Part shown: one piece after another, positions 7,953 through 18,648 of the stretch
Numbering within the stretch: the first letter of the stretch is position 1
How the letters are laid out: every line of letters begins with the position of its first letter
Assembly (NCBI RefSeq): GCF_010726765.1
Contig: NZ_AP022601.1
Span: 930,001 to 994,000, forward strand
DNA from: Mycobacterium gallinarum
Lineage (GTDB): Bacteria > Actinomycetota > Actinomycetes > Mycobacteriales > Mycobacteriaceae
Reading direction: 5' to 3'
DNA: 64,000 nt
Notes under the pieces: model-generated
What the model was told of the DNA's origin: nothing
Database searches by the model: none
What the model saw: the letters and a program-made list of their open reading frames with translations, nothing else
Translations under genes and position numbers: made by a program

Positions 7953-9584
7953 TCAGGAGGTCAAATCGCGGAGGCGGTAGCCCGCGATCCCCAATCCGGT
8001 AAGCGCTCCACCCACAACCAGGAACGCAATTGTCGCCGGAATGTCGGGTGAGACCGACGGCACCGCCGCGATATGCACGTATGGAGAGATGTCCAGCACC
8101 CACGCGGGGGCCTGCATGCTGTCGGCGATGACGTTGAGCAGAAACCCCCCGACCACAGGTAGCGCGCCGATAGCACCCACCGTCGACGGGAGCCAGCCGA
8201 CGGCCAGGGCTGCCGCGCCGAGCGCCAGCCACCCAACCGGGGCGGTGTTGAGAGCTCCCGCGAGTGCATCGCCGATACGCAGTGGGGCGCCGGTCAGCGC
8301 CGCGCCGCTCCACATGGCGGCTGCTGCGACGAGGTGCAACGAGACCAATCCCACTGCGGTAACCGCTATCTCCGTGCCCAGCAGGCGCTCGCGAGACAAC
8401 GGCGAGGCGAACAACACGGTCCACCGGCGCGCCCGCTCGTCACCTACGAATGCTGCGAGCCGCGTTACGCAGTACAACCCGGTCGCGATGGTCATCAGGC
8501 TGAACAAAGCCGCAGCGAAACCCTCCGCCGAGTTCAGACCCGCGAAACCCGCAGCGGCGGCCAATTCCGCGAAGCGAGGGTTTTGCTCGAAGAAGTCCAG
8601 TATGGAAGCGATCACCGCGCCGATGATCAGGAAGTAGGCGCCGATTCCCGCAGCCCACCCGACCGTGGGACGCAGGGCGCGCCGCGCGGCGAAACCGTTG
8701 ATCGAACCCAACAGGCTGGTGCGCGGCGGGCGTCGTGTCGAGAGAGTCAACAGTCCGGTACCAACGTCGCGGCGGCTCGCTGCGTGGGTGGCGCCAACCG
8801 CGAACGCGACGGGATAGCACGCCAACACCAGCAAGGGGGCAATCCGGTTCTCGGCGTAGGGCGCCACGCGTGCGACGAGACCGAATGGGCTGAGCCAGGC
8901 GGACCATGCGAATGCCGCGACTCCGTCGGAGAGCATCCGAACCAACAATGCGGCACCGAGGAACCCCACTGAGAGTCCGACTGCGGACTGCCGGTTCGGC
9001 ATCACCTGAGCGGCCACCAACCCGACGGAAGCAAATGTCAGCGTCACACCGAGAACGCACGCCGCGTACAAAATGGCGCCGAAAGCGTCGGTACCGGCGG
9101 CCATCAACCCGAGGCCGACCCCTGCACTGATGACCGTGGCCGAACCGGTCAGCGCTATCAGGTAGCGACGCACGACCTCTACGGTCCGGATCGGTCCGGA
9201 AAGCAGAAGATCCCAGCGCCCGGCGTCTTCCTCGCCGCGGGTGATTCGGACGGCCGTCAGCATGATCCACACACCGGCGAGCACGAGCACCGGTGTACCT
9301 GTCCGCCACACCGTGAACCCGCCCGGATCGTCCAGCGCCACCGGCGCGCCGAAAAGAACTCGTATGGCTGGGTTTTCGGCCAGCGCTCGCAGTGCGCTTT
9401 GACTCAACTCACCGCGGAAGGTGGACTGGTACTGGGCGGCGACCAACGTCGACATCCCTGCGCACACTGCGGCGACGAGCAGCGTGCCACGTCGCACTTG
9501 TCGGGCCGCGAGCCGGGTGACGGCTCGCCCGGCCGGCACCCGCCGGGCGAGCGCGTGGCGCGCGGCGAGGGTTGCGGCCATCAC
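7953..9584 (-). CDS. Large ABC-2 permease, polyketide-antibiotic-exporter type
   Basis: This 543-residue membrane protein has about twelve hydrophobic segments in two homologous halves, as in the fused permeases of tetronasin/Rv1217c-like exporters. The N-terminus is basic and Ala-rich ([15 protein letters not shown]). Translation begins at GTG 9584, overlapping the ATPase stop as GTGA, or at ATG 9581. It is the second gene of a two-gene exporter operon on the minus strand. The substrate is unknown; efflux of a hydrophobic antibiotic is the family expectation. Confidence 0.82.
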   Translation of the reverse strand: MMAATLAARHALARRVPAGRAVTRLAARQVRRGTLLVAAVCAGMSTLVAAQYQSTFRGELSQSALRALAENPAIRVLFGAPVALDDPGGFTVWRTGTPVLVLAGVWIMLTAVRITRGEEDAGRWDLLLSGPIRTVEVVRRYLIALTGSATVISAGVGLGLMAAGTDAFGAILYAACVLGVTLTFASVGLVAAQVMPNRQSAVGLSVGFLGAALLVRMLSDGVAAFAWSAWLSPFGLVARVAPYAENRIAPLLVLACYPVAFAVGATHAASRRDVGTGLLTLSTRRPPRTSLLGSINGFAARRALRPTVGWAAGIGAYFLIIGAVIASILDFFEQNPRFAELAAAAGFAGLNSAEGFAAALFSLMTIATGLYCVTRLAAFVGDERARRWTVLFASPLSRERLLGTEIAVTAVGLVSLHLVAAAAMWSGAALTGAPLRIGDALAGALNTAPVGWLALGAAALAVGWLPSTVGAIGALPVVGGFLLNVIADSMQAPAWVLDISPYVHIAAVPSVSPDIPATIAFLVVGGALTGLGIAGYRLRDLTS

Positions 9585-10501
9585 GACGCCTCGCCGTAGT
9601 AGTCGAGGAAAATCTCTTCCAGCGTGGGCTCGTGCATCGCGACCGTCGTGACGTCGACCGCGGCGAGGGCTCGCAACGCCGGCGTTGGTGAGCCAGACAC
9701 GTTGAAGCGCAGGTGTTTTTCTCCGAGTCGCTCAAGATCGGTGATGCCGGGCACGTCCATGAGGCTCGGCTCGGCGTCGCGGTAGGTCACTTCGATGCGG
9801 GTTCGGCGCAGCCGACGCAACTCGCCGATCGTGTCGATCTCGACGAGCCGGCCGGCTCGCAAGATGGCGACCCTGTCGCAGAGCGCTTCGACTTCGGCCA
9901 GTTGGTGCGAACTCAGGAACACCGTTTGGCCACGTTCACGCGCCTCGAGGACACAGCGCCGAAACTCACGCTCCATCAAGGGATCGAGGCCGCTGGTCGG
10001 TTCGTCGAGCACCAACAAAGGAGCCTGGGTGGCGAAGGCGGACACGATCGCGACCTTCTGCCGGTTCCCGCTGGAATAGTTCTTGGCCCGCAGGTCCAAG
10101 TCCAAGGCGAAGCGTGCCACCAGTTCAGCTCGGTACTCGAGGTCGACCCCGGGGCCCACGTTGCCGGTCACCTCGAGGATCTCCGCGCCGGTCATCGTCG
10201 GCCACAAGGCGACATCGGCAGGGACGTACGCGAGGTGGCGGTGGGCGCGGCGGACGTCGTCGGCGCGGTAGTCGAAGATCATGGCGGTGCCGGCGGTGGG
10301 CCGGATCAGTCCGAGCAGCATGCGGATTGTGGTGGACTTGCCCGCGCCGTTCGGGCCGAGGAAGCCGAACACTTCCCCTCGTGCGACGGTCAGTCTCAGG
10401 TCGTCGACAGCAACGAGTGACCCGAATCGTTTGGTCAGTCCCTCGGTTCGAATGGCGTCGTCGCACTCGGCGCGCGCAGGCGCGGATGACGTGGGATACA
10501 T
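9581..10501 (-). CDS. ABC exporter ATP-binding protein, Rv1218c type
   Basis: About 306 residues with Walker [10 protein letters not shown], signature YSSGNRQKV, Walker [13 protein letters not shown] and a SSHQL switch region, followed by a C-terminal extension of about 80 residues seen in drug-exporter ATPases. I prefer ATG 10501 with AAAGGG upstream; a GTG at 10516 is in frame. It energises the permease at 7953-9584. The leader holds an inverted copy of the 17-bp motif also found in front of nhaA and the other exporter. Confidence 0.85.
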   Translation of the reverse strand: MYPTSSAPARAECDDAIRTEGLTKRFGSLVAVDDLRLTVARGEVFGFLGPNGAGKSTTIRMLLGLIRPTAGTAMIFDYRADDVRRAHRHLAYVPADVALWPTMTGAEILEVTGNVGPGVDLEYRAELVARFALDLDLRAKNYSSGNRQKVAIVSAFATQAPLLVLDEPTSGLDPLMEREFRRCVLEARERGQTVFLSSHQLAEVEALCDRVAILRAGRLVEIDTIGELRRLRRTRIEVTYRDAEPSLMDVPGITDLERLGEKHLRFNVSGSPTPALRALAAVDVTTVAMHEPTLEEIFLDYYGEAS

Positions 10502-10533
10502 CGGAGGCCCTTTCACGGTCGGTCAGCTGGCAG

Positions 10534-10550
10534 CCGACCAGACTTCCCGG
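10534..10550 (-). promoter_or_regulatory. Shared leader motif, copy B (second exporter operon)
   Basis: On the minus strand these bases read CCGGGAAGTCTGGTCGG; the match to copy C extends to 20 bases (10533-10552). A TAGATT hexamer on the minus strand (10570-10565) ends 14 nt before it, placing the motif at the 5' end of the exporter transcript. Confidence 0.5.
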
Positions 10551-10647
10551 CACTCCTGGTGAGGAATCTACTCGCGCGCAGGCTCACGCACCAGGTTGTC
10601 TGGCGACGACGCTTTCGGGCGAATGGCATAGGGTGGTTTCAGGTGTG

Positions 10648-10664
10648 CCGGGAAGTCTGGTCGG
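10648..10664 (+). promoter_or_regulatory. Shared leader motif, copy C (nhaA)
   Basis: The same 17-mer occurs on the plus strand, 15 nt after a CATAGG hexamer at 10627-10632 and about 40 nt before the preferred nhaA start codon. Copies B and C are exact 20-bp inverted repeats about 114 bp apart in the divergent region. Confidence 0.5.
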
Positions 10665-10705
10665 CGATTCCTTCAGCGACCGGCGACTACCGATTAGGCG
10701 AATAC

Positions 10706-12052
10706 TTGAGCACCGATCCACTTCGTCGCTTCCCACGCGGAGCGCTGTTCTCACGGGGCTCGTGGGCGGAAACCAGCCGCGTCACGTCCATTCTTCGCAA
10801 GGAAACCGTCGGCGGGGCGATCCTGCTGGTGGCCTCGGCCATCGCGTTGATATGGGCCAATTCGCCGTGGTCGGCGAGTTACTTCGGGCTTCGAGATCTG
10901 GAGATCGGCGGTGAACCACTGGGTCTCCATTTGAACCTGACGCTGGGCGAGTGGGCCGCCGACGGGCTGCTCGCGATCTTCTTCTTCATCGTCGGACTGG
11001 AACTCAAGCGCGAGTTCGTCGCGGGTGATCTGCGCGACCCGAGCCGTGCCGCCCTGCCGATCGCCGCCGCCGTCGGGGGAATGGTGGCGCCGGCGCTGAT
11101 CTTCATCGCGGTGACCGCCCATGTCGGCGATGGCGCGACACGGGGTTGGGCGATCCCGACCGCGACCGACATCGCGTTCGCAGTTGCTGTACTCGCCGTC
11201 ATCTCGACACACCTGCCGTCTGCGCTTCGTACCTTCTTGTTGACACTCGCGGTGGTCGACGATCTCTTGGCAGTCACGGTGATCGCCGTTTTCTACACCG
11301 AAGACATCAAGATCTGGGCGCTGGGCCTGTCAGCTGTACCGCTGGCGCTTTTCGCGCTGTGTGTGCAGCGGCGGGTCGATTCATGGTGGCTGCTGGTGCC
11401 GCTCGCTGCGGCCACCTGGGTGCTGATGCACGAGTCCGGTGTGCATGCCACAGTGGCCGGCGTGCTGCTCGGCTTCACGGTGCCGGTGGTGCGCTCAGCT
11501 GCGGCCGGTGGTCCTGACGCGGGCCCGGGATTGGCCGAGCATTTCGAGCACAAACTGCGCCCGTTGTCGGCAGGTGTCGCAGTGCCCGTTTTCGCGTTCT
11601 TCGCCGCCGGGGTGTCAGTCGGTGGATTCAACGGACTGATCACTGCGTTGAGCGACCCGATCGCCTTGGGCATCGTGCTCGGACTCGTCGTGGGCAAGCC
11701 CGTCGGCATCTTCCTGACGACCAGGGTGCTGGCCGCAGTGACCCGCGCCACCCTCGACTCTGCGCTGCGGTGGATCGACGTGCTCGGCATCTCGATGCTG
11801 GCGGGCATCGGGTTCACGGTTTCGCTGCTGATAGGTGACCTCGCGTACGGCTTGGGATCGCATCGTGACGAAGTCGTCAAGATGGGCGTGCTGACCGGGT
11901 CGGTGTGCGCCGCCGTGGTGGCAGCGGTGCTGTTGCGGCTGCGGAACAGGCAATATCGGCGCATCCACGAGATCGAAACCGCCGACGCCGATCTTGACGG
12001 TGTGCCCGATGTCTACGAGTCTCGGCAGGACCGCACCGAACCTGGTGCGTAG
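10706..12052 (+). CDS. nhaA: Na+/H+ antiporter NhaA
   Basis: This 448-residue NhaA-family antiporter of the plasma membrane exchanges sodium for protons. It shows family hallmarks: [28 protein letters not shown] at the start, [13 protein letters not shown], the ion-site region [16 protein letters not shown] with adjacent aspartate, and [17 protein letters not shown] with the paired aspartates of the transport site. I chose TTG 10706 because it follows AGGCG and leaves the shared 17-bp motif in the leader; the open frame extends to GTG 10559 but the first 49 residues look non-coding. The C-terminal tail ends in an acidic DADLDGVPD stretch. Confidence 0.88.
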   Translation: MSTDPLRRFPRGALFSRGSWAETSRVTSILRKETVGGAILLVASAIALIWANSPWSASYFGLRDLEIGGEPLGLHLNLTLGEWAADGLLAIFFFIVGLELKREFVAGDLRDPSRAALPIAAAVGGMVAPALIFIAVTAHVGDGATRGWAIPTATDIAFAVAVLAVISTHLPSALRTFLLTLAVVDDLLAVTVIAVFYTEDIKIWALGLSAVPLALFALCVQRRVDSWWLLVPLAAATWVLMHESGVHATVAGVLLGFTVPVVRSAAAGGPDAGPGLAEHFEHKLRPLSAGVAVPVFAFFAAGVSVGGFNGLITALSDPIALGIVLGLVVGKPVGIFLTTRVLAAVTRATLDSALRWIDVLGISMLAGIGFTVSLLIGDLAYGLGSHRDEVVKMGVLTGSVCAAVVAAVLLRLRNRQYRRIHEIETADADLDGVPDVYESRQDRTEPGA

Positions 12053-12061
12053 ACTGACGGG

Positions 12062-13975
12062 ATGCTTGAACAGATCCGCGGCCCCGCTGATCTGCAGCAC
12101 TTGACCCAGTCACAGATGAGTGAACTGGCGCAGGAAATCCGCGAATTCCTGATTCACAAGGTCGCTGCAACCGGCGGACACCTCGGCCCGAACCTCGGCG
12201 TCGTCGAGCTTACGCTTGCGCTGCATCGGGTGTTCGACTCGCCGCACGATCCGATCATCTTCGACACCGGACACCAGTCCTACGTGCACAAGATGTTGAC
12301 GGGCCGCATCCGTGATTTCGACTCACTGCGCAAGAAGGGCGGCCTGTCGGGCTACCCATCGCGCAGCGAGAGCGAGCATGACTGGGTCGAATCCAGCCAC
12401 GCCAGCGCCGCATTGTCGTATGCCGACGGCCTGGCCAAGGCCTTCGAGCTGTCGGGGCATCGCAACCGTCACGTGGTCGCCGTCGTCGGCGACGGCGCAC
12501 TCACCGGCGGCATGTGCTGGGAGGCGCTGAACAACATCGCCGCGTCCCGGCGCCCTGTCGTGATCATCGTCAACGACAACGGCCGCAGCTACGCGCCCAC
12601 GATCGGCGGCTTCGCCGAGCACATGGCCGGACTTCGCCTGCAGCCCGGGTACGAGCGCGTGCTCGAGGAGGGCCGCAAGGCCGTCCAGAAGGTGCCGATC
12701 ATCGGCGAGATCTGCTACCAGTGCATGCACAGCATCAAGGCCGGCATCAAGGACGCGCTCTCGCCGCAGGTGATGTTCACCGATCTCGGCCTCAAGTACG
12801 TCGGCCCGATCGACGGCCACGACGAGCACGCGGTCGAGTCCGCGCTGCGGCATGCGCGCGGCTTCAACGCGCCGGTGATCGTGCACGTGGTCACCCGCAA
12901 GGGCATGGGATACGCCCCGGCCGAGAACGACGAAGCCGACCAGATGCACTCCTGCGGTGTCATCGACCCCGAGACAGGGCTGGCGACATCCGTGCCCGGT
13001 CCCGGGTGGACGTCGGCGTTCTCTGAAGCACTCATCGGCTATGCCGCCCGGCGGCGCGACATCGTGGCCATCACCGCCGCGATGCCCGGCCCGACCGGTC
13101 TGACCGATTTCCGGAAACGGTTCCCCGACCGATTCTTCGACGTCGGCATCGCCGAACAGCATGCGATGACGTCGGCCGCCGGTCTGGCGATGGGCGGCAT
13201 GCACCCGGTCGTGGCGATCTACTCGACGTTCCTCAACCGGGCGTTCGACCAGGTCATGATGGATGTCGCGCTGCACAAGCTGCCCGTCACGATGGTTCTG
13301 GATCGCTCCGGCGTCACCGGTCCGGACGGCGCCAGCCACAACGGCATCTGGGACCTGTCCATGCTGGGCATCGTCCCGGGCATGCGGGTGGCCGCCCCGC
13401 GCGACGGCGCGCGTCTGCGTGAGGAACTCGGCGAAGCACTCAACATCAAGGACGGGCCGACCGCCATTCGGTTCCCGAAAGGTGATGTCGGCGAAGACAT
13501 TACGGCCGTCGAGCGCCGTGGCGGCATCGACGTGCTCGCGGTCCCGGCCGACGGCCTGTCCGACGACGTGCTGATCGTGGCCGTCGGCCCATTTGCGGCG
13601 ATGGCGTTGACGGTCGCCGAGCGGCTGCGCAACCAGGGCATCGGGGTCACTGTCGTGGACCCGCGGTGGGTCCTTCCGGTGCCCGCTGCCCTTGGTGAGC
13701 TGGCGGCCGCGCACAAGCTGGTGGTCACCATCGAGGACAACGGCGTGCAGGGGGGTATCGGTTCGGCGGTGTCGGCGGCGCTGCGCCGGGCAGAGATCGA
13801 CGTGCCCTGCCGCGACGCCGGGTTGCCTCAGGAGTTCTTCGCACACGCATCGCGCGGTGAGGTGCTCGCCGACGTCGGACTGACGGACCGCAACATCGCC
13901 CGCCAGATCACCGGCTGGGTGGCGGCTCAGGGGTCCGCGGTCTCCGAGGCCGAAGTCAGCCGCCAGCTCGATTGA
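12062..13975 (+). CDS. dxs: 1-deoxy-D-xylulose-5-phosphate synthase
   Basis: The 637-residue, TPP-dependent enzyme makes DXP from pyruvate and glyceraldehyde-3-phosphate, the first step of the MEP isoprenoid pathway. It shows [13 protein letters not shown] near residue 65, the TPP motif [17 protein letters not shown] near 145 with NDN following, the transketolase-type centre [16 protein letters not shown] near 365 with its catalytic glutamate, and the [14 protein letters not shown] segment. Length equals the family norm. It starts 10 bp after nhaA and corresponds to M. tuberculosis dxs1 (Rv2682c). Confidence 0.96.
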   Translation: MLEQIRGPADLQHLTQSQMSELAQEIREFLIHKVAATGGHLGPNLGVVELTLALHRVFDSPHDPIIFDTGHQSYVHKMLTGRIRDFDSLRKKGGLSGYPSRSESEHDWVESSHASAALSYADGLAKAFELSGHRNRHVVAVVGDGALTGGMCWEALNNIAASRRPVVIIVNDNGRSYAPTIGGFAEHMAGLRLQPGYERVLEEGRKAVQKVPIIGEICYQCMHSIKAGIKDALSPQVMFTDLGLKYVGPIDGHDEHAVESALRHARGFNAPVIVHVVTRKGMGYAPAENDEADQMHSCGVIDPETGLATSVPGPGWTSAFSEALIGYAARRRDIVAITAAMPGPTGLTDFRKRFPDRFFDVGIAEQHAMTSAAGLAMGGMHPVVAIYSTFLNRAFDQVMMDVALHKLPVTMVLDRSGVTGPDGASHNGIWDLSMLGIVPGMRVAAPRDGARLREELGEALNIKDGPTAIRFPKGDVGEDITAVERRGGIDVLAVPADGLSDDVLIVAVGPFAAMALTVAERLRNQGIGVTVVDPRWVLPVPAALGELAAAHKLVVTIEDNGVQGGIGSAVSAALRRAEIDVPCRDAGLPQEFFAHASRGEVLADVGLTDRNIARQITGWVAAQGSAVSEAEVSRQLD

Positions 13976-15605
13976 GCGGTACCCGGCCCACTTCCTGCAA
14001 CGCGTCGGTCTCGCTTGGCTGCTCGAAAAAGACCTGGGCGCTCCGGCCGTCGACCTCGACGGTTGCGATGGTATTCCCGAACAGCGGGCCGCAGACGTTA
14101 GTCCAGGCCACTGGCGGCGATGGCACGCCGGAACGCCGCACCCACCAGCGGGTCAGGGCGGCCGCGGGCTTCGTCCAGCCAAGGAGGAAGGCAGGCTTGA
14201 CGAACAGCGGTACGTAGTTATGCACGGGCGAACACACCAGCTGATGCACGGTGGACCCGTCGGGTGATACGCCGTCGACCTCGGCGCGGGCGGCATAGCT
14301 GTGATGCACGTCGCCGGACAGGATGCTGATCGTGGACGGCCCATCGGGATGATTGGCGATCCGCGCGATCATCTCGCCGAGGCGCACCAGTGACTTGTAG
14401 AACGCTGGCCAATGCTCGAAATCGCCTGCCTGCCTGAGCTTTTCGCCGAGCCTTCCGCGCCAGCCGTCACGTTCGGTCGCCTGCTCGTTGAGCGTCTCAA
14501 GATCGCCGATCGCCGGGGGCATCAACCACGGCACCGACGACGCGAGCAACAGGTGGTCGAGTGTCTCTGGATTCTCCTCGGCTTTCGACTCGACCCAGCG
14601 GAACTCCTTCTCGCCGATCATCATGCGCTCGCCGGAATCCAGAATTCGGCCGTTGCGGGAGTCGATCATGATCAGCCGGGTGCGCCCGAGGTCCCACCGA
14701 TAGCTGAACCGGACGCCCTTGTTGCTATCGACCTCGCGGTCGGCTTTGTCGGCCACTTCGGCCAGGTGCGGCCAGGTATCGCCCTTGATGGCCAGCAACT
14801 GCTGGTAGTCGTCGTTGTCCGCCAGCTCGTGCGGGCTCAAATTGCCGAGGTGCTGGTACACCCAATAAGACGCCAGACCCGCGCGGATTCGGTCGTGCCA
14901 CCATTCCAGGCCTGCCATCTGCGCGCGCCATGCCTTCGAGGTGTTCCAGTCGTCGCGGATGTCGTGGTCGTCGAAGATCATCGCCGTCGGCACGGTCGAC
15001 ATCAGCCACCGGATCTCCGGGTCGCCCCACGAATGCCGGTACAGCCGCTCGTACTCGGCGAAGGTGACGACCTCATCGGGCGGCCGGTTGCCGTGCCGGT
15101 TGCGCCTGCGGCCTGCCACCCGGCGCACCTCGTCGGGCGGAAGCTCGTCGGCGTAGAGCTGGTCGCCGAGCAGGATCAGCGCATCGGGCCACTTGTCGAT
15201 GGGCAGATCGCGCATCCGTTTTGCGTAGGAGTCCAGCGCGTCGTGCTTGAGTTTTTTCTCGACCTTCTTGACCTCAGTCTTCGGGTAGCGGCACGACCCG
15301 AAGATCGCGCGCAACCGGTGCGCCGTGTCGGGGCCCCGGGTCCGGATGACGCTGGGTGGAAATTTCGCGAAGGCCGGGTCGGTGAGCGGCCATACCGTCT
15401 CCCCGTTGAACGTCACCTGGTACTCGGTCACGCTGTCCGGCGTCAGCCCGGTGACCGTGACGAGTGCGAAGTGATGGCCCTGCACCTCGAACGTCCGCGC
15501 CGAACAGCCCAGAATGTCGACGGTGCCCGCGCTTTCGGTCTGCACCCACACCAGTGCGGTCGTATCAGCGACGTGCCGCAGCGTCGGTCCGAGGAGCAAG
15601 CTCAC
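13956..15605 (-). CDS. PhoD-type metallophosphatase
   Basis: About 549 residues of the alkaline phosphatase D family. Metal-binding motifs are visible in order: FGSCRYPK (~100), [12 protein letters not shown] (~150), [13 protein letters not shown] (~235) and [13 protein letters not shown] (~440). There is an N-terminal immunoglobulin-like strand region. No signal peptide is evident, unlike secreted PhoD, so it may act in the cytoplasm. I chose GTG 15605; coding upstream of it would overlap the divergent hydrolase. Its last codons overlap the end of dxs by 20 bp in convergent orientation. Confidence 0.82.
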   Translation of the reverse strand: MSLLLGPTLRHVADTTALVWVQTESAGTVDILGCSARTFEVQGHHFALVTVTGLTPDSVTEYQVTFNGETVWPLTDPAFAKFPPSVIRTRGPDTAHRLRAIFGSCRYPKTEVKKVEKKLKHDALDSYAKRMRDLPIDKWPDALILLGDQLYADELPPDEVRRVAGRRRNRHGNRPPDEVVTFAEYERLYRHSWGDPEIRWLMSTVPTAMIFDDHDIRDDWNTSKAWRAQMAGLEWWHDRIRAGLASYWVYQHLGNLSPHELADNDDYQQLLAIKGDTWPHLAEVADKADREVDSNKGVRFSYRWDLGRTRLIMIDSRNGRILDSGERMMIGEKEFRWVESKAEENPETLDHLLLASSVPWLMPPAIGDLETLNEQATERDGWRGRLGEKLRQAGDFEHWPAFYKSLVRLGEMIARIANHPDGPSTISILSGDVHHSYAARAEVDGVSPDGSTVHQLVCSPVHNYVPLFVKPAFLLGWTKPAAALTRWWVRRSGVPSPPVAWTNVCGPLFGNTIATVEVDGRSAQVFFEQPSETDALQEVGRVPLNRAGG

Positions 15606-15674
15606 CAAGTCGACATTAGGGCACCTCGCGGGCCGCGTCCTGAAGTCACGACCGGCTCGTGACAGAGTCTGGTC

Positions 15675-16583
15675 ATGGATGCTGAACTCGAACGCTGGAA
15701 GGCTGCCGGCCGGCACTTCGACTATCTGGGCTTCGATATCTTCTACCGGGTCGACGGGCCGCCGATCGGCCAGGCACCCGTCCTGCTGGCGATTCACGGC
15801 TACCCGTTCAACTCATCGGATTGGTCGCTGATCTGGCCCGCATTGGTCGAGCGGTTCACCGTCATCGCACCCGACATGATCGGTATGGGCTTCTCGGCCA
15901 AACCCGTCGCCTACGGCTACTCGGTGCATGATCACGCAGACATGCATGAGGCATTGCTCGACCATTTGAACGTCGAGGTCTGCCACATGCTCGCGCACGA
16001 CCTCGGCGACTCTGTCGGCCAGGAGTTGTTGGCCCGCAGCGAGTTCGGTCAGCATGCGTATGGATCGCTGCGCTACCAGTCGATCACCTGGCTCAACGGC
16101 GGAATGTTCAACGAGACCTACACACCGCGCACCATGCAGAAGCTGATGTCCGGGACACCGCTCGGCGATCTGATGAGTCCGTTGCAGGGCAGCCCGCTGT
16201 CGCGACGCATCGTGGAGCCGACGATCAACGAGATGTTCGGCCCCAACACCAAGCCCTCACGCGAGTTGATGAACCGATTCCACGAGATTCTCGAATACAA
16301 CGACGGCAAGCGGGTGATGCACAAGGTCGGACGATTCCTGGCCGACCGGTACACCCACCGCAATCGTTGGGTGCGCGCCATGCGTGAGACCGCGGTGCCG
16401 ATGCGGCTCATCGACGGGCCCATCGACCCTAATTCCGGTGCCCACATGGCTCGCCGGTATGCCGAGGTCATCCCCGACGCCGACGTGGTGATGCTCGCCG
16501 ACGACATAGGTCACTGGCCGCAGATCGAAGCCCCCGACGCGGTGCTGAAGCACTTCCTGGCCCACGTCGACCGCGTCAGCTAG
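15675..16583 (+). CDS. Alpha/beta hydrolase, haloalkane-dehalogenase/epoxide-hydrolase-like
   Basis: The 302-residue alpha/beta-hydrolase has an oxyanion segment LLAIHGYPFNSSDW (~35) and a nucleophile elbow reading LAHDLGDSVGQE near residue 110, with aspartate rather than serine as the likely nucleophile. A late catalytic histidine lies in DDIGHWPQIEAP (~280). This arrangement fits haloalkane dehalogenase, epoxide hydrolase or MEST-like proteins rather than esterases. The substrate is unknown. It is divergent from the PhoD gene and overlaps the end of the RNase D gene by 8 bp convergently. Confidence 0.78.
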   Translation: MDAELERWKAAGRHFDYLGFDIFYRVDGPPIGQAPVLLAIHGYPFNSSDWSLIWPALVERFTVIAPDMIGMGFSAKPVAYGYSVHDHADMHEALLDHLNVEVCHMLAHDLGDSVGQELLARSEFGQHAYGSLRYQSITWLNGGMFNETYTPRTMQKLMSGTPLGDLMSPLQGSPLSRRIVEPTINEMFGPNTKPSRELMNRFHEILEYNDGKRVMHKVGRFLADRYTHRNRWVRAMRETAVPMRLIDGPIDPNSGAHMARRYAEVIPDADVVMLADDIGHWPQIEAPDAVLKHFLAHVDRVS

Positions 16584-17871
16584 TCGCCTCGCCGTCAGAT
16601 GTGGCGGGGTCGGGGTACAGCGCGTCCGCGAGCACGGGGTCGACGAGCTCGCGCTGCCACCGCCGTGCCCCAGCCTCGCGCAGGAAACCGTCGATCGCCG
16701 CCTCGGTCGCCTCCCGTGACGGCAACGGCTGCCAATCCCAGCACAACCGCCGCACGATCTCCGGGGTGATGACGTTTTCGGTGGGCACCGAAATGCGCTG
16801 GGACAGTTCGGTGATGCCAGACCGTGCCGCCTCCAACCGGACTGCGGCTTCGGGCTTGCGGCGCGCCCATCGTGATGCAGGTGGGGGACCGGTGGACGGT
16901 TCCTGCGACGTCGGTGGGTCGTCGGTGGTTCGTGCACGCGCGAGCGCCTCCAGCCAAACATGAGCCATTCGTCGTTGCCGTGAGCCCCCGAAAACCGGAA
17001 GTGCGGTGAGCTTTTCGACCGTATCCGGGTCGGCGGTGGCGGCATTGACGATCGCCGCGTCGGGCAGGATGCGTCCCGGCGCAATGTCACGGCGCTGCGC
17101 GATGTGATCGCGCGTCGTCCACAGCTCGCGGACCGCCGCCAGCGCGCGTGCGTCACGGATCTTGTGGATGCCCGACGTGCGCCGCCAGCGGTCCCGGCGC
17201 GTCGGCATGGCCTCGATCGTCCGCAGATATTCGAACTCCTCTGCGGCCCAGTCGGATTTGTGCTGCTCCTGGAGAACAGCGGCGATCGCGTGGCGCAGGT
17301 CGAGCAGCACTTCGACGTCGAGCGCCGCGTAGTTCAACCATTCGTCCGGCAGCGGCCGCTGCGACCAGTCCGCAGCGCCGTGGCCCTTCGTCAACTGCAG
17401 GCCGAGGAGCTTCTGCACCATCGTGGCGAGGTTCACCTTGTCGTAGCCGGCGAGGCGGCCTCCGAGTTCGGTGTCGTAGAGCTTCGTCGGCCGCATACCG
17501 ATCTCGGCAAGACAGGGCAGGTCCTGATCAGCCGCGTGCAGCACCCACTCATCGGTGGCCAGCACCTTCGCGACCGGAGCCAGCGTGGCGACGGGATCAC
17601 CGCCGTGGTTGACGGGGTCGATCAGCACCGTGCCCGCACCGGCCCGACGAATCTGGATCAGGTAGGCGCGATTCGAGTAGCGAAAGCCTGAGGCGCGTTC
17701 GGCGTCGACAGCGAAAGGCCCTTCGCCGGATGCCAAGAGCTCAGCGGCTTTTTCGATATCGCGTGCGCTGACGGACAGGGCGGGGACGCCGTCGCGCGGC
17801 GCCAGCAGCGGTGTGGCTTCCGGCTCATCCTCCGAGCCCGTCTCGGGGCCGGCCTCTTGGGGGTCGGCCAT
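16576..17871 (-). CDS. rnd: Ribonuclease D-like 3'-5' exoribonuclease
   Basis: The 431-residue DEDD exonuclease is orthologous in position to Rv2681. ExoI is FAVDAERASGFRY (~55, Asp and Glu), ExoII is LHAADQDLPCL (~115), and ExoIII is LNYAALDVEVLLDL (~185, Tyr and Asp). An HRDC domain occupies about residues 215-295. A further C-terminal region of about 130 residues is typical of the actinobacterial proteins. It starts 3 bp after the stop of the DUF3000 gene, so the two are probably one transcript. It would trim or mature structured RNAs. Confidence 0.9.
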   Translation of the reverse strand: MADPQEAGPETGSEDEPEATPLLAPRDGVPALSVSARDIEKAAELLASGEGPFAVDAERASGFRYSNRAYLIQIRRAGAGTVLIDPVNHGGDPVATLAPVAKVLATDEWVLHAADQDLPCLAEIGMRPTKLYDTELGGRLAGYDKVNLATMVQKLLGLQLTKGHGAADWSQRPLPDEWLNYAALDVEVLLDLRHAIAAVLQEQHKSDWAAEEFEYLRTIEAMPTRRDRWRRTSGIHKIRDARALAAVRELWTTRDHIAQRRDIAPGRILPDAAIVNAATADPDTVEKLTALPVFGGSRQRRMAHVWLEALARARTTDDPPTSQEPSTGPPPASRWARRKPEAAVRLEAARSGITELSQRISVPTENVITPEIVRRLCWDWQPLPSREATEAAIDGFLREAGARRWQRELVDPVLADALYPDPATSDGEATS

Positions 17872-17874
17872 GCG

Positions 17875-18459
17875 TCAGGCGCGCGTGCGGGAGCTCAAGT
17901 CGGTGACACCTGACGGCGGCAGGCCGGCGGCGTGCTCGAGCACCTCGCAGAACGCTTCGACATGTGGTCCCAACTCCAGGGTGGTCGCCGTCCACGACGC
18001 CCGCAGTTCCAGCTGGTGGGCGCGCGGGGGACCGGAGATGTCGCCGTAGCGCACCGACGTCGTCGCGGTGACGGTGCCGCCCAGTGCGGTGACGTGTTCG
18101 GCCCGCGATTCCAGGGCGTCGACGAGCCAGCTCCACGCCACTTCGGGCAGCAGCGGGTCGACGGCTTCACTGGAGTCCAGGTCCGCCTGGATATACGCCA
18201 CGAGACGCATCGTGCCATCCCACGCTTCGGCGCCCTCAGGGTCGTGCAGCAGGATCAACCGTCCGAACGCGTCGCCCTCGGAGCGCTCCGGAACGATGGC
18301 CGTCTCGGGATGGCGGACCTCCGCGCCCAGCGCATAGCTGTACGGCGCCAGCCGCTGAGGCGGGCGAATCGGGCCGAGCTCGATCTCCGCGCGGACGGTG
18401 GTGGCATTCATCGCCGCCACCGCTTCGCGAAATTGAGCCGGTTCGGCGGCGGTGGTCAC
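17875..18459 (-). CDS. DUF3000-family protein (Rv2680 type)
   Basis: The 194-residue actinobacterial conserved protein has no known function. It is acidic, with a strand-rich centre ([31 protein letters not shown] and the following [15 protein letters not shown]); no catalytic motif or membrane segment is visible. It begins with GTG 18459 and is the promoter-proximal gene of the pair with RNase D, an order conserved in M. tuberculosis (Rv2680-Rv2681). It is divergent from hemE, with about 190 bp between them. Confidence 0.8.
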   Translation of the reverse strand: MTTAAEPAQFREAVAAMNATTVRAEIELGPIRPPQRLAPYSYALGAEVRHPETAIVPERSEGDAFGRLILLHDPEGAEAWDGTMRLVAYIQADLDSSEAVDPLLPEVAWSWLVDALESRAEHVTALGGTVTATTSVRYGDISGPPRAHQLELRASWTATTLELGPHVEAFCEVLEHAAGLPPSGVTDLSSRTRA

Positions 18460-18648
18460 CGTTCGAAGCTAGCCCCATTTGGCCAGGTGTGTGCGCAGGC
18501 GCGCCGATTTCGCCCGGTGAGGGGATCTCCCGTGGTCAGGCGTTGTTTGCTGCGCCCACCCAGGGCCCTACCTGTCCACAGAGCGAAGTGGGGGTCGCCG
18601 GAGCGCGAATTGGGGTGTTGCGGGGCGCACATGGCAGCATTGGACACG

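Noticed and set aside
10640..10705. A cobalamin or other known riboswitch at the shared leader motif
   Set aside because: GGGAAG...GGT recalls part of the cobalamin core, but no B12-box-like GCCACTG or other known aptamer landmark follows, and the leader is only about 70 nt.
10559..10705. N-terminal extension of NhaA from GTG 10559
   Set aside because: The added 49 residues are Arg/Trp-rich and unlike NhaA. They would cover the shared motif and promoter region; TTG 10706 has a ribosome site and gives the family length.
12323..13846. A 507-codon open frame antisense to dxs
   Set aside because: Composition is shadow-like and dxs on the other strand has all family motifs.
15661..15680. A further copy of the shared leader motif (GAGTCTGGTCATGG)
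   Set aside because: Only nine bases match, it lies directly before a hydrolase start codon, and no -10 hexamer stands at the common distance.
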